Origin: Heterocephalus glaber
Taxonomy: Eukaryota; Chordata; Mammalia; Rodentia; Bathyergidae
Direction: 5' to 3'
Assembly (NCBI RefSeq): GCF_000247695.1
Contig: NW_004624795.1
Span: forward strand, 4,823,546-4,887,545
DNA: 64,000 nucleotides
Below are positions 1 to 10,166 of the stretch, one piece after another. Made by a program: the position numbers and the translations under genes. The notes beneath the pieces are model-generated. The model saw only the letters and a list, made by a program, of their open reading frames with translations, made no database searches and was not told the origin of the DNA. How positions within the stretch are numbered: the stretch's first letter is position 1; each line of letters opens with the position of its first letter.

Positions 1-440
1 GGTGTTTCAAACTCATGTAGTAAGTAGATTTTCATTTCCAGAGACCTACCTACTGAAAAACATTTAGATTTTATTTAAGACTGACTTTTAGACGGATTCT
101 TCAGCAGAGTAAGAGCTTGTCATTAACCACCAGCAGGTGGTGGTATTCACAAACACGGGACAGGAAATACCGAGAGGGCTGCGAATGTAACCAATATGCG
201 GTTCAGATTTATGGATTATGGATTTTAAAACATTTTTAATGGAGTTGTCAGCACTCTGAAGCCACTTCCATTCCCATCTGTTCCGTATAAATGTGGAAAC
301 TTGGAAGTCACCTTAAAATATGTGCCTGCCGGAAGGAAGTCTCCTATGAAGACTATTGGGTCTCTTGCTAAAGCAGAGGAAATATTTTCTATTTCTAAAT
401 ATTGAAATTTTCGGCAGGGGTTTCAAGAAGCACAAATAGG
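1..440. other. Unique noncoding sequence
   Basis: No gene or interspersed repeat is recognised. The segment is AT-leaning. At 127-143 it holds a short interrupted palindrome, CCACCA and TGGTGG around a 5-base spacer, which includes an E-box-like CAGGTG. Confidence 0.5.
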
Positions 441-790
441 CGGATCCCCCCACTATTTCGGGGCGGTCTAGGCTTGGGATGCCCCCGTTGTGTCTTGGGG
501 GTGTAGGGGGCTCCCACTGTGTGCCTGGGCCCTGCCAACCTGGCAAACACCCCACGGTTGGGGTCCGGGCGCACAGGGTTGCTAGGGAGAAAACATGCGC
601 GTTCTTGTCACCAAAAGGAAAACCCCCAGGTTTCGGGGGATGCAGCAGCCCCCGGGGCGGTGAACTCCAGCCCTGGAGCCAACGCTTGGGGCCCAGGAAC
701 CGGCTGGGATTGTTTGCTTTTGACCGCTGGTTGACCCCCACGGCCGCCGGGCCGATAGACAGTCGGACATTAGATCTTCTTGTACACATT
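441..790. promoter_or_regulatory. CpG-enriched GC-rich block (weak CpG island)
   Basis: By eye I count about 20 CpG dinucleotides in roughly 330 bases, in a GC-rich stretch inside AT-rich surroundings. That density is typical of a small CpG island or an orphan promoter/enhancer. Long open frames occur here on both strands, but they overlap each other and look like a by-product of high GC with few stop codons. No splice-bounded exon or family motif is visible. Promoter activity is inference only. Confidence 0.45.
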
Positions 791-1578
791 CTTTTCCCCA
801 AGCACAGACGGTCCTCTGGGTTTGCGCAGGGCAAGAGGGGACAGCAGAGGAGGGTGTCTGAAAGGGACAGAGAGCCGGACAAGCAAGGGAGCCTTCTGAA
901 GCAGCCGCAGCCCTTCCCCGGTTCAGGGCCTGGGGCTAGGGGGACCTCATCGCCAGCTGGAGACTTCGGATCATTAAAAAAAATCCAACCTAAAAATCTG
1001 AGTCTAGACTACAATCAGGAACGATTACATCTGATAGCTGTCTAAAACAAAAGCATGGGTATGCTTAAAATTGACTTTTGGGGTACTTTCTAAAGCATTT
1101 GATTTCTAGCTTAAAGATCAACAATACTATTTTTTAAAACACAGACCAGAAATCTAAAAAAAAGTCTTACTATGTCTCACCTAATGTTAGTCCAGGCTCC
1201 ATGCAAATGCTCCTCATTTCTCTGTAATGATTTAATGAGTATAAGTCCCAGGCCACCTTACCGTGGTGTATGCGAGTCAAAATGCATTTTATTTGCTCTT
1301 TTTTGTAAGCGCTGTGTTTTGGTGTGTGACTACAAAATAACTTCTGGTCTTATTATTCTTGTGAAACAAATCAAGAGCCAAGCTTGCTTTCCAACAACCT
1401 ATTCATCCAGAGCAAAACTGAAAAACACAAGAATGGTACCCCAGAGGGGTGAGTCGGTGATTCTGAACTTTGCCAGGAAAGGCGGGGAGACAGCAAGAAA
1501 AGAGGTTTTGGTGGAGGATAAAATTTTCCATCGATGAATCATTCTATCTTTAAACAAAGCAAAACTGAAGCTTATGTT

Positions 1579-1579
<1 letters not shown>
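791..1579. other. Unique noncoding sequence
   Basis: This stretch runs from the CpG-rich block to a CA microsatellite. No repeat family or gene is recognised. An open frame at 1172-1537 has no recognisable domain and atypical composition, so I treat it as chance. Confidence 0.45.

Positions 1580-1616
<37 letters not shown>
1580..1616. repeat. (CA)n microsatellite
   Basis: About 18 perfect CA units. Repeats of this length are usually length-polymorphic in mammals. Confidence 0.97.
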
Positions 1617-1618
<2 letters not shown>

Positions 1619-2648
1619 CCTCCATCTCCATTTTATTGTGGTTTTGCTGACATTGTCTCACTTGTCCCCAGCTTCTCCTGATTGCTCTCCTGGGAGAAAG
1701 GATGAGGTATGTCGAGGTAAAGGAGGAAACATCTGTTTTACTTTCTGAAGCTGGCACGGGAAGCCGAAGCCTGAATCACAAATACCACTTTCGCAGATAG
1801 GTCTCCCCCAGGAATCTTGCTAAAAACATGACTCTCTGGAGAGAAACCACAGCTCTGGTGAGGGGTGAAAAAAAGATTTCAGAGGATTTGTTTGTGGTGG
1901 GATTTCACGGATCCCTATCTGTTAAAGAGAAAAAGGACCCGGATATAGCTTTAATCAGGGAAGTTAGCTCACAACGAAGCCCAAAGATTCTAACGTGATG
2001 TTTCCTCCCACCAAGTAGGGAGTCTTTTATTAGTGAGCGAGCTATGAAACAGTGGTGTGCATCACTGCGTGTTCAGAAAAGCCACACGGAGCCTCAAATG
2101 ATTTTTGAAACATCGTAGTTAAAGAATCAGCATCCTGTCTTCACATTTTATTTCATTCCAGTATTATTGCCATCGGCAGCATAAACTGCTCAGGAACCCC
2201 ACACTAGCTAGAGGTATATCTAACAGAAACAGGCTGGAACATTTTCATTTTTTCTTCTCAACTCAGAAAATAAACCCACTTTGGGAGTTGCATCTGCCCA
2301 AAGGAAAACTTCTGAGGCAGGTGGGCCTCAGGGGTGACCATCCCTGCCAATGCCTCTTCCGGTAGAATCTTCTCTTTCTGTACATTGTTTTTAGACTGAC
2401 CGAGTTCGCAGTTAAACTTAGTTCTTAAAAACCTCATTTCTTTAGCGATTGTTCTCTTTCAGAAAAGATGAAAAGCGCTCGCTGGTCAACTCCTCTCTTG
2501 GGATATTTGCTTCTCTCTCTCCTACTTCCCGTCAGCACTTGGTTTGACTGACATCATCACATGATTATTAACCTGTGAATGAGCTGGAGATATTTTAGGG
2601 GGAATCTTTATCATCATCCTTATTATTTGAACCAGAGAATCATTGGTA
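1617..2648. other. Unique noncoding sequence
   Basis: No repeat family or gene is recognised. The stretch 2490-2640 is high-complexity and AT-rich, with TGACTGACATCATCACATGA-like homeodomain/TALE-type words, and could be a conserved element. That is inference only. Confidence 0.4.
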
Positions 2649-2738
2649 TTTTATTTTATTTTTTGGTACCAGGGATCGAACTCAGGTCCTTGCACTTGCG
2701 AGGCAGGCGGCGGAACCACTGAGCTAAATCCCTGGCCC
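2649..2738 (-). mobile_element. ID-like tRNA-derived SINE
   Basis: The reverse complement reads through the A box (GATTTAGCTCAGTGGTTC) and the B box (GAGTTCGATCC) and ends in GGTACC plus an A-rich tail, seen on the + strand as a T-rich run. It is near full length (about 75 bases plus tail) and belongs to the dominant young SINE type of this window. Confidence 0.9.
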
Positions 2739-4094
2739 CTAGGGGCAATCTTTAAAAAGAAAGAAAGAAAACTAGCCTGGCCTACTTAACTCAAGTATTT
2801 ACCCAAACCAATAGATTTTCTAAGCTCCAATCAAATGAGCCCCGTACAGATGACAGGGTAACGCCACGCTGCATCTCCTACTTGCCTTTCACAGGCAGAG
2901 CACGCGTGTCAGAGAGGAGTCTCTTTATTATTTAAAGGTGGCTTTCACTCACCAGGACAGATGGATGGCTGTGGCCAGTGAGGTACTCATCATACTACGT
3001 CCATCAGTAAATACAGTACTGAACTGTTAGCAAGAGAAAGCAGCTTCATTTAAAAAAATGCTGTGTTCCCTTCCTTACCCTGCTTCTCATTCTCTTTTAA
3101 AATAAAAAAAATCAATTTCTGCCTCATTACTAGAGAGAAGCCTTAGCGGAATGAAGTGGGAGTGTTCAAATGTACATGCAATTGTCTTTCTTTCCACGAA
3201 CAGACTGAAGCCAAAGGCACAGTGTTGTCACTCAAAGCAGGTGACAGAATTAGCTCACAGAGTATCATTTTGCCCTGGGGGAAATGAGGCAGAGTGATGA
3301 ATTATTTTTCTCAAATTTGTTTCCCGCATCCCTCCCACACTCAGGACTCTGAACGCTCCTCCAGCATGCAGGGTCTTCAGATAAATTTCCAACTTCTGAC
3401 GTATGAACACACTAGTCTTTCCTAGGATACAATGAAATGAAGATGTGAAGTGGATCTATGCTATTAGGCCCCAGAGAAGCAAAACGAGAAGCTTCTGTAC
3501 GTGTTATGATTTAACCTAAACAATATCTCAATTTTACTTCGTTTTCACAATCAAAAAATAATGTTGAGCAGAAGGAACTATAGTAGTGGAGTTCTTCCAA
3601 AATCAATTTTAATTAAACACACACATACACTTTAATGTTGAACATGCCTGTTTAATCAATGATTTTGGCTCCAAGGTGACTCAATCAGCATTTATGATTA
3701 GAGTTACCACTTGGGACTAATAGACACTCTATATAGAAGTCTTTAAGGTCAACACTCAAATTATTGTCCCATATTAATCATTAAGAATGTAGAAAATGAT
3801 AATTTTCCAAACCCCATTTATTTTTCTAAAGGAAGGAGATGAATATTGTCTTGGTTCTACTTGTTACTATTAAAATGATTTGGGATTAATTTAATGTCAA
3901 TTAATTAAATACTAGACTGCTTACGAAATTTTGCTGTATTTTTATTCTTTCAACATTTGGTCTTACATACCGAGCCACAGGGGAAGTCTAGGACCCCTTA
4001 GGCAGGGAAATTACGGAACCAAAGGTGTTGAGGGCCATCGAAATGGACATCAAGGATAAAGTGGGGGAAGGAGAGAGAGAAAGACGCATTGTTT
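2739..4094. other. Unique AT-rich noncoding sequence
   Basis: No gene or clear repeat is seen. There are many TAATTA-type words between about 3600 and 3930. A run of purines at 4060-4085 is the only low-complexity patch. Confidence 0.4.
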
Positions 4095-4250
4095 CTTGAG
4101 TGGTTACATAGAAGTGGTTAGTAGGCACCGTTCTATTACTGCCTTGTGAGTGTAGTATTATTCCCATTTTACAGATGAGAGCCTAAACGCAGAGAACTTA
4201 AAATGACTTTCCTGAGATCACACAGGTACTTAATGTCATAGTCCTCTTTA
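4095..4250 (-). mobile_element. MIR-family SINE fragment (ancient)
   Basis: The + strand carries the hallmark antisense MIR words: an ATTATTCCCATTTTACAGATGAG core followed by a degraded match to the antisense run of sodium-channel-like 'gaaactgaggcacagagaggttaagtaac' order (here AACGCAGAGAACTTAAAATGAC) and CACACAGGTACTTAATG. It is an old mammal-wide element with many substitutions. Confidence 0.65.
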
Positions 4251-4371
4251 GGATGGGAATGATTTACAAAGAGAACCTCATAAAATCCTCAAAGATAGAT
4301 CGTATTCTCCAGAAAGAAAACTCCAAGGAGCTTCCAGTCTCATACAGTAAGCAATTATAAAAAGATCTAAA

Positions 4372-4408
4372 GAATGCTGATGCAAAAAAAAAACAAACGA
4401 ATGCTGAT
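4372..4408 (+). mobile_element. A-rich micro-insertion with target-site duplication
   Basis: GAATGCTGAT occurs at 4372-4381 and again at 4399-4408, with a 17-base A-rich insert (GC, A10, CAAAC) between. A direct repeat flanking little more than a poly(A) tract is what a severely 5'-truncated LINE-mediated insertion leaves behind. Confidence 0.6.
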
Positions 4409-4719
4409 TCTGGGGTACCCAACAATAGTACCTAATGCTCAGAAGAGCAGGCGGAGATACTGAGGTGACGAAGGACCACTGAAGGAAATGGCAGGTCTTG
4501 TGTTCCAAGGATGTAGACTGCCAAGCCCCAGTCACTGCATCTCGGACAGAGTGGAGGTGACTTAGGAGACAGCAAAGAGTGTGTCGGTCGAGATGGAGGA
4601 TTCACGCTCCTCATTTTTCTAAGTTTAATGCTATCAAAGTTAAAACCACAATACAATCTTTAAGGCACTTGGTAAAAGAATTCTACAATTTACAGGGAAA
4701 ATAAAAAGGGGAATACGGG

Positions 4720-5130
4720 AGTTTGAGATATCTAAAAAAAGTAATGACTGACACTAGTAAGATGAAGACATGACGGAACGACAGAGTCCTAGTATTGGTG
4801 CAAAACACCTAGGTCCACATGACAAAGCGAAGGGCCAACGCTAGATGGGTTACATTATTATAATAAACAAGGCAGCACAAGTAAAAGGGGATGGATGATG
4901 CAGTCAATGATTCTGAGAAATAAAATCAACTTGGATTCTCATCTCAGACATAAAAATTTATTCTGCTTGAATTAAAGGTAAACATACAGAAGTTAAATTA
5001 CAAAAAAAAAAAACTGGACAAGAATTAAGTATCTAGCAAATCCCTAGAGAAAAAAGGACATTGTTAGATGTGATAAATAAATAAGACAAGACCATATTTT
5101 AAGAAAACCTAAAATTCCTTCTGTTTGTAG
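4720..5130 (+). mobile_element. Ancient L1/HAL1-like ORF2-region fragment
   Basis: The word order resembles the part of L1 ORF2 that reads 'actgg..aagaatta' after 'ctcatctcagacataaaaattt' and a degenerate 'attaaaggtaaacat'. It is highly diverged and has no intact frame. The assignment rests on recalled consensus and is moderate. Confidence 0.45.
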
Positions 5131-5247
5131 CAAGCGTCAACCTAGATCAGGACTGGAGGATGGGAAGAAAGTACAAAGTGTTTCAGGAAACTGACCACAA
5201 GGGATGTGTATTCCTAGGCAGAGTAAACCTGCTACAGTATCATATTC

Positions 5248-5360
5248 TTTTTGTTTGTTTGTTTGAGACAGGGTCTCTTATGGTCGGCCTTGAACTTGCA
5301 AGGATCCTCCTGCCTCAGCCTCCTGAGTGCTGGGATTATAGGTGTGCGCTACCATGTCCA
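5248..5360 (-). mobile_element. B1 SINE
   Basis: The + strand shows the antisense B1 order: T-rich tail, GAGACAGGGTCTC, CCTTGAACT, CCTCCTGCCTCAGCCTCC, GAGTGCTGGGATTATAGG, GTGCGCTACCATG. An open frame across it and its flank is a product of the SINE, not a gene. Confidence 0.92.
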
Positions 5361-5842
5361 ACTCTATGGTGTCATGTTCTTGTCCAAAATCATCTCACCC
5401 CACATTGTTCCAATTATTGTGGGGTTTTTTCACCTTAAATACCATCATCTCTAGATTCACTTATATTTTGAGCACAAGTAAGTTTTGAAGGATCATGGAG
5501 GTATCAGTCACTCACAAACTGCCACAAATTAATCAGTTCAGCCTCCTCCAGCATCTGCTTGAGAAGAGCTACACTAAGGTGGAGAGTCGCAAGCCGCTGG
5601 AGAGGAAAGGTGAGTGATTTGGGTGTTTAGGGGATTCTTAATACTAAAAAAAAGGGCAAACAACTTTATCATGTATGCTGAATCTTAACATAATAGAGAC
5701 ATACAGTAAAATTCCAACAATATAGGGCATATAAATAAATAAAAATGATTCCCAAACTCAACATTTGTAAGTTTTGGGGTTATTTCCTCTGTATATGGAT
5801 GTGTGTGCTCATATACACACCTCATTTGAACAAAGTCGAGTC

Positions 5843-5962
5843 CTTTTTTTTGGAGACAGAGTCTCGCTATGTAGCCCATGCTGGCTTTGAACTCACAGAA
5901 ATCCTCCTGCCTCAGCCTCCTGAGTGCTGGGATTCCAGGCATACATCACCACGCCAGGCTGT
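5843..5962 (-). mobile_element. B1 SINE
   Basis: The antisense B1 signature is nearly complete (GAGACAGAGTCTCGCTATGT, CTTTGAACTCACAG, CCTGCCTCAGCCTCCTGAGT, GCTGGGATTCCAGGC, CACGCCAGGCT), preceded by an oligo-T tail. AAAGTCGAG before and TCAAGTCGC after suggest a short degraded target-site duplication. Confidence 0.92.
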
Positions 5963-6059
5963 CAAGTCGCTGTTTAATGTTGTTTTACATCGTGCATTGG
6001 CACCTTGTAAAAGGTCAGGGTGATTTTTCACACAAAAAGCAGATTGTTTATGATGGACA

Positions 6060-6150
6060 ATCTATGATTTGAATAGATCATAATTTATTTAATAAATCTC
6101 TCACGAATGGACACAAATCTAGTCTCCAAGTTTTACTCTAATGACTCACG
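6060..6150 (-). mobile_element. Ancient L1 fragment
   Basis: The + strand reads like antisense late-ORF2 L1 (CATAATTTATTTAATAAATC followed by a degraded 'gatggacatttaggttgtttcc' order and 'ttttactct'). It is short and diverged, and assigned by recalled consensus. Confidence 0.45.
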
Positions 6151-6615
6151 TTGGAATTCAAGTTTTGCACACATGATTTGAAAATGCTTCTAAGTGTGTG
6201 GGGGATCCAAGCCAGAGAGCAGGCAGGGAGAGGGACCGAAAGGAGACACTGGGAAATGGTTTTTATTGTCTGACCATTTCCCAAGGCTGATCCTACGCCA
6301 GAGAAATAGGGATGAGCTCCTTCTATCCGACATCTCTGTGGTTTTAAAATCCAGACAATAGGTTAGTGACCCATAATTAGCCACATTAGCAACTATGTCT
6401 GACTTCTTGGGCTAGTCCGAGAAGCTAAAACATTGTAAAAGGATTCCTACTTTCCTATTAAAAACACTGTGAGAGCCAATAGCTTGTAAAGTGAGAAATA
6501 TTAGTTAACAAAAGACAATATTGATTTAATAAACCTGACAGTGATATGAGTATTCTCACTGCTTGATTTGACTTTACTCTCAAGTTTAATTTCCTTCTTC
6601 CCTCCCTCCCCCTTT
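6151..6615. other. Unique noncoding sequence
   Basis: No repeat family or gene is recognised. The pyrimidine-rich run at 6593-6625 leads into the B1 tail. Confidence 0.45.
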
Positions 6616-6741
6616 CCTTTTTTTTTGGGGGGGGGGATAGGGTCTCACTGTGTAGCCCAGGTTGGCCTTGAACTCTCAGTGATTTTCCTGACTCAGCCTC
6701 CTGTGCTGGGATTATAGGCGTGCGCACCAGCATGCCCAGCT
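6616..6741 (-). mobile_element. B1 SINE
   Basis: Antisense B1 with a mixed T/G tail. It contains GGGTCTCACTGTGTAGCCCA, CCTTGAACTCTCAG, TCAGCCTCCTGTGCTGGGAT and a GCATGCCCAGCTT end. There is a small deletion in the GAGTGCTGGG region. Confidence 0.92.
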
Positions 6742-6841
6742 TATTCCAATCCTGACTGAGAACCATTGCTACAGTTACTTTATCAATGTATATTTTGTCT
6801 TCCTACATGAATTGACATCTCTCAAAAAATAGTAGAAATAC

Positions 6842-6929
6842 GGCCGGGGATTTAGCTCAGTGGTTCTGCCCCTGCCTTGCAAGTACAAGGTCCTGAGTTT
6901 GATCCCTGGTACCAAAAAAAAAAAAAAAG
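6842..6929 (+). mobile_element. ID-like tRNA-derived SINE
   Basis: The full order is GGCCGGGGATTTAGCTCAGT, GGTTCTGCCCCTGCC, AAGTACAAGGTCCTGAG, TTTGATCCCTGGTACC and a 15-base A tail. The A and B boxes for RNA polymerase III are present. Confidence 0.93.
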
Positions 6930-7635
6930 GTAGAAATGTATGTTTGTTTTGAATCTCAGTTACAATCTTTGAGCATGGCAGATATACAGCAAAAACTTAC
7001 TGACAGATGAATGCTAATAGTTATAATCTTTAGCTATTTAATACAGGTAATTTAAGCATTATAAAAGCAGCAATGCTTCTTGGATTAAAAAATCCTCTCC
7101 CTTTTTTAATTTGGGTAACTAAGACTTAAGAATGGCTGTCATTGTCTTTGTAAATTTTCTTTTTCATTCCCAGATTCTGTGGACAAGTTAGTATTTGCTA
7201 AGTAATGAGGATCAGCTCATTTTTATGCGCATTCATCTCTTGACAGAAGTGACCAAGTGTCTGGCAGCACAAGCGCAAGTGGAGAAGGTGGGGAGCCAGG
7301 GTGAGGTCCAGGTCTGCTCAGTGCCCCCCGAGATCTGTCACACTCTGTGCCCTTCCTGACAGCTTGGTCAGGCTGGACATTGGCTTTCTGCTCCTCTGGG
7401 GCCACCGAAGCCACCGGAAGGAAGTAGGACGCTTGGCCATACGATGTGTTTCATTCATGCATGATTTTCAGCTTCAGTTGGGTTCACAGTGTTCTCCAGG
7501 GATCCTTTAATTTATTTTTACCAGGTACCTCTTCCTGTCTCTCATGGGGGCTAGGTTGACTTTTACCCTTCTTCTTCGGCTACAAGTCCATCTCCTTTTT
7601 TCTATTATCTTTATTTTAGTGTGCACAGAAGCCTG
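6930..7635. other. Unique noncoding sequence
   Basis: No gene or repeat is recognised. The region 7230-7440 is locally GC-richer with a few CpGs but no exon structure that I can support. Confidence 0.4.
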
Positions 7636-7740
7636 TCACCTGTGGCTTGTTAAAATGCACTAATATTCTGACCCATTGAGTCTAGAGTGGAATGAGGAAT
7701 CCCCGTTTCATAAGTACTCGGGTGATTTTAATCTTCACGT
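7636..7740 (+). mobile_element. MER5-like hAT DNA transposon relic
   Basis: CACCTGTGGCTTGTTAAAAT followed by an 'attctgacccattgagtctagagtgg' order and 'ggtgatttt' matches the known layout of MER5A/MER5B non-autonomous hAT-Charlie elements (TTGTTAAAAATGCAGATTC ... AGGTCTGGGGTGGG ... CAGGTGATTCTGATGC). It is diverged and incomplete at both ends. Confidence 0.55.
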
Positions 7741-7808
7741 TTTCTTATGTCTTTCATTCTATTTCAAAAATGAAGAGATTCTACTCCTTCCAAGGTCAAC
7801 ATTCAACC

Positions 7809-7872
7809 TTGCTCCCCTCCCCTCCCCTCCCCTCCCCTTCCTCTTCCCCTTCCCCTTCCCTTCCTTCTCCTA
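7809..7872. repeat. Pyrimidine-rich (CCCCT)n-like tract
   Basis: Short tandem CCCCT units grade into CCTTCCC-type units. The opposite strand is a long purine run. It abuts the probable retrocopy at 7870-8645. Confidence 0.9.
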
Positions 7873-8645
7873 GGTAATCTTCTGCCATCTCTGTCTCCTG
7901 CTGTACATTTTCAGGCTCTTCTTCCACCACCAACTCTTGCGGTGGACAAGAATCAGTTTTCCCCTAGTGAAAAAGCTTTCATTCAATCCCAAATTCCTCT
8001 GCAACCATTTCATTTCCTTTTGCTTCGCCAGATTTCCAGTGAGACCAATGTGTGTTGCTGCTTCCACTTGTCGCTTCCCATTATTTCCTTAACCACAGAG
8101 TTTCAGATTCCATCTGCAAAGCTGCTCTTAATTTGTTCTTCCAAATGTGTCCAATCGCCCACGAATCGCCAATTCCGATGACTTCCCGGTCGTCACTCTC
8201 TCTCACCTCCCTGCGGTATTCGCTATTGCTGATTCTCTCCCTGAAATTATGTTTTTCTCCTCCTACCTCCGCTAATATTGTAGGGCTTCCTTGTGAGGTC
8301 CTCTCTCTGTTTCTTCCTAAGCTGCCATCTTCCAGGTTTATCTCTGGCCCTCCTGTTTTCTTTCTCTGTGATGATGTCTCCCTGGGGGATCTATCTTTGG
8401 GGCTTTAATTCCCAGCTTTGATACAAGGGGTCTTAAATCTATTTCCACCTGTGAAAAGTTTTTCACTTGCAGCTCTTTGCTTGTTCCAACTTCTCAGTGT
8501 CTAACTCTTTGAACTTGAGTGTTTTTGGACATTGTTGGTCGAGGTTCGTAGCTGCAAGGTAGAAGAGTAACTCAAGGTTGGAAGCCGAGGAGCTCCGAGG
8601 GTGAGGGTCGAAGGAGAACTACAACAAAACGCCCCCAGCACACTC
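7870..8645 (-). pseudogene. Probable mRNA-derived retrocopy (parent not identified)
   Basis: Read on the minus strand, this segment continues directly from a U2 snRNA 5' end. It resembles a decayed mRNA copy: a GC-richer leader (about 8645-8534), then an ATG near 8533 opening a frame that is soon interrupted by stops. Protein-like stretches continue in shifting frames, for example an acidic run ending near 7880 with residues ELVVEEEPENVQ. No introns are visible. I could not name the parent gene, and the 3' end and poly(A) are not clear. It could instead be unique sequence with chance frames. Confidence 0.35.
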
Positions 8646-8685
8646 ACTATTACATTTGATCTTAGCCAAAAGACTGAGAAGCGAT
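8646..8685 (-). pseudogene. U2 snRNA 5'-end fragment
   Basis: The reverse complement starts ATCGCTTCTCAGTCTTTTGG and continues CTAAGATCAAATGTAATAG. It matches the first ~39 bases of mammalian U2 snRNA with four substitutions, all G-to-A or C-to-T transitions, and then departs abruptly. It begins exactly at the U2 5' end. It is a truncated copy, not a functional snRNA gene: the branch-point-pairing region is degraded, and the Sm site and 3' domains are missing. Confidence 0.85.
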
Positions 8686-8774
8686 TTTTTTTTTTTTTTT
8701 TGGTTTCGGGATCGAACTCAGGACCTTGTGCTTGCGAGGCAGGGACATTGCCACTGAGCTAAATCCCCGGCCCA
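8686..8774 (-). mobile_element. ID-like tRNA-derived SINE
   Basis: An 18-base T run (the tail on the minus strand), GGTTTCGGGATCGAACTCAG, CTTGCGAGGCAGG, CACTGAGCTAAATCCCCGGC. On the minus strand the A tail runs straight into the U2 5' end with no intervening base. I see no matching target-site duplication around the SINE alone. Confidence 0.92.
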
Positions 8775-9189
8775 GCCTACCCACTGTTGTTGCTGCTGCC
8801 ACTGTGAACACAACTGCCAAGTGTCCTTACATCTTTGAGTCACTTGATCCAGCTTTGGTCCTGAAACAAAGTATCTGCGGGGCTAAGCCCAAATCATGCT
8901 GGACCCTGGCGACACCAGAGTTAGGTCAAGAAGGATCTGGTAGAGGAAGGGCCTCACTTTTATTAATACCACAGCAATGCCAGGGCCAAAGGGGACTGGA
9001 GAGTTCATAGGGAGGGAGAGGAGCTGACCCAAGATGACCTTGTAGTAAAACGCATCCACACAGAACACTGAGGTTGGTTGGTCCCCTATGTCTCACAAAA
9101 TAAAGGCTAAAGCTGACGAACAGTGGGTGACAGGTGTGGTGGAGACCGAGGACCACCTGTATCTTCACAACGCCACCTATCCCACCTCC
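8775..9189. other. Unique noncoding sequence
   Basis: No gene or repeat is clearly recognised. It leads into an L2 copy. Confidence 0.4.
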
Positions 9190-9540
9190 CAGCCGCTCTC
9201 CTGCACCATCTCCAGCATGCCAGGTGTTTTCACAGCCTCCTGCTTCCTTCTATGTTCTCTTTCTACCCTCTCCCACTTCCCTCCATTACTTGGCTAAATC
9301 TTACTCATCTTTCAACATTCAGTGACATGTCATCTCCTCTGTGAAGTCTTCGCTGATGCCCTGGGCACAAGGAATCCTTTATTTTTGCCCTCTCTTTCCT
9401 TAGGACTGCTGAACGCACTCATCTGTCTCCATGGTGATGGCAGCTGTACACATGTGTTTCCCACTGGATTATTAGTTCCTTGAAGGCAGGGACTGGCTTG
9501 TATTCATCTTTATCTCTTCAGAGTCTACATGAGTGAGTAC
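9190..9540 (+). mobile_element. L2 LINE 3' portion (ancient)
   Basis: It shows the recognisable L2 order: 'ggctaaatcttactcatc', 'tttcaacattcagtgacatg', 'tcatctcctctgtgaagtct' and 'tagttccttgaaggcaggga', ending near 'tctacatgagtgagta'. There is no intact reading frame. Confidence 0.75.
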
Positions 9541-10054
9541 ATTTGGAGGAAGGATTAGAGGCAATGTGCTTCCATGATGAGGTCTCTTAACCTACGGTTT
9601 ACATTTTTCAGCTTCATTCCGTTTGTCCATACTAGTGCTTTCCTAATCATTTCAAATGGAACACTCTAGAGTTCTAGGTCAACGTCACCCCGAGTCAGGT
9701 GACTTTTCTTATTTCTTTTTCTGTAGCTGAAGGAAGGGGTGAGTAATGTTCCTATTGCTCTTTACAACTGAGGTGTCTTCAGTCCTTTCAAAGGTCTTAT
9801 CAGCAATTCAATTTGGCTTAATTGATAAATGTTTCTTTCAGAAGCACAGGTTGAGCTAGGTGCATGGCTTTCTCTGCATCTTCCACTCTAGGCTTAAAAC
9901 TAAGAAAACGAAAATATCTTATGCAATAAGGACGGACACTGGGATCTTTATGCGACAGACTTTAGATGCAGGATATCACCTGTAACTGTGGAAATAGTGT
10001 CTGTGGTTTGAGTCAGTTTCCTTATAGCAAAAAATAATTCTATGAAACATGTGC
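9541..10054. other. Unique noncoding sequence
   Basis: AT-leaning with no gene or repeat recognised. It includes ordinary words such as AATTTGGCTTAATTGATAAA at about 9810, typical of AT-rich intergenic DNA. Confidence 0.4.
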
Positions 10055-10136
10055 AAAATAATATGGTACCATATTATTTTAAAATAATTATTTTAAAATT
10101 ATTTTACATCATAATTTTAAATAATATGGTACCATA
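10055..10136. repeat. AT-rich palindrome cluster
   Basis: 10055-10080 is a perfect 26-base palindrome centred on GGTACC (arm AAAATAATATGGT). Its core AATAATATGGTACCATA recurs at about 10119-10136, and the 40 bases between are themselves self-complementary runs of TTTTAAAATAATTATTTTAA type. The whole could extrude as a cruciform or hairpin. Confidence 0.85.
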
Positions 10137-10166
10137 GGCCTAAGAAGAAATTTACATTTCTCTTTT

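Noticed and set aside
313..1045. Overlapping long open frames of about 190 codons on both strands
   Set aside because: They overlap in a GC-rich, stop-poor block, have no domain, start context or splice support, and each is the shadow of the other.
5160..6072. Open frames with peptides such as LLPQPPECWDYR
   Set aside because: These are translations of antisense B1 SINEs; the same peptide recurs at other B1 copies (12911, 14795, 44503).
6842..6929. tRNA gene
   Set aside because: A and B boxes are present, but there is no foldable acceptor/anticodon arrangement, a poly(A) tail follows, and the sequence recurs about 27 times; it is a tRNA-derived SINE.
8646..8685. Functional U2 snRNA gene
   Set aside because: Only the first ~39 bases are present, with substitutions, and the Sm site and 3' stem-loops are missing.
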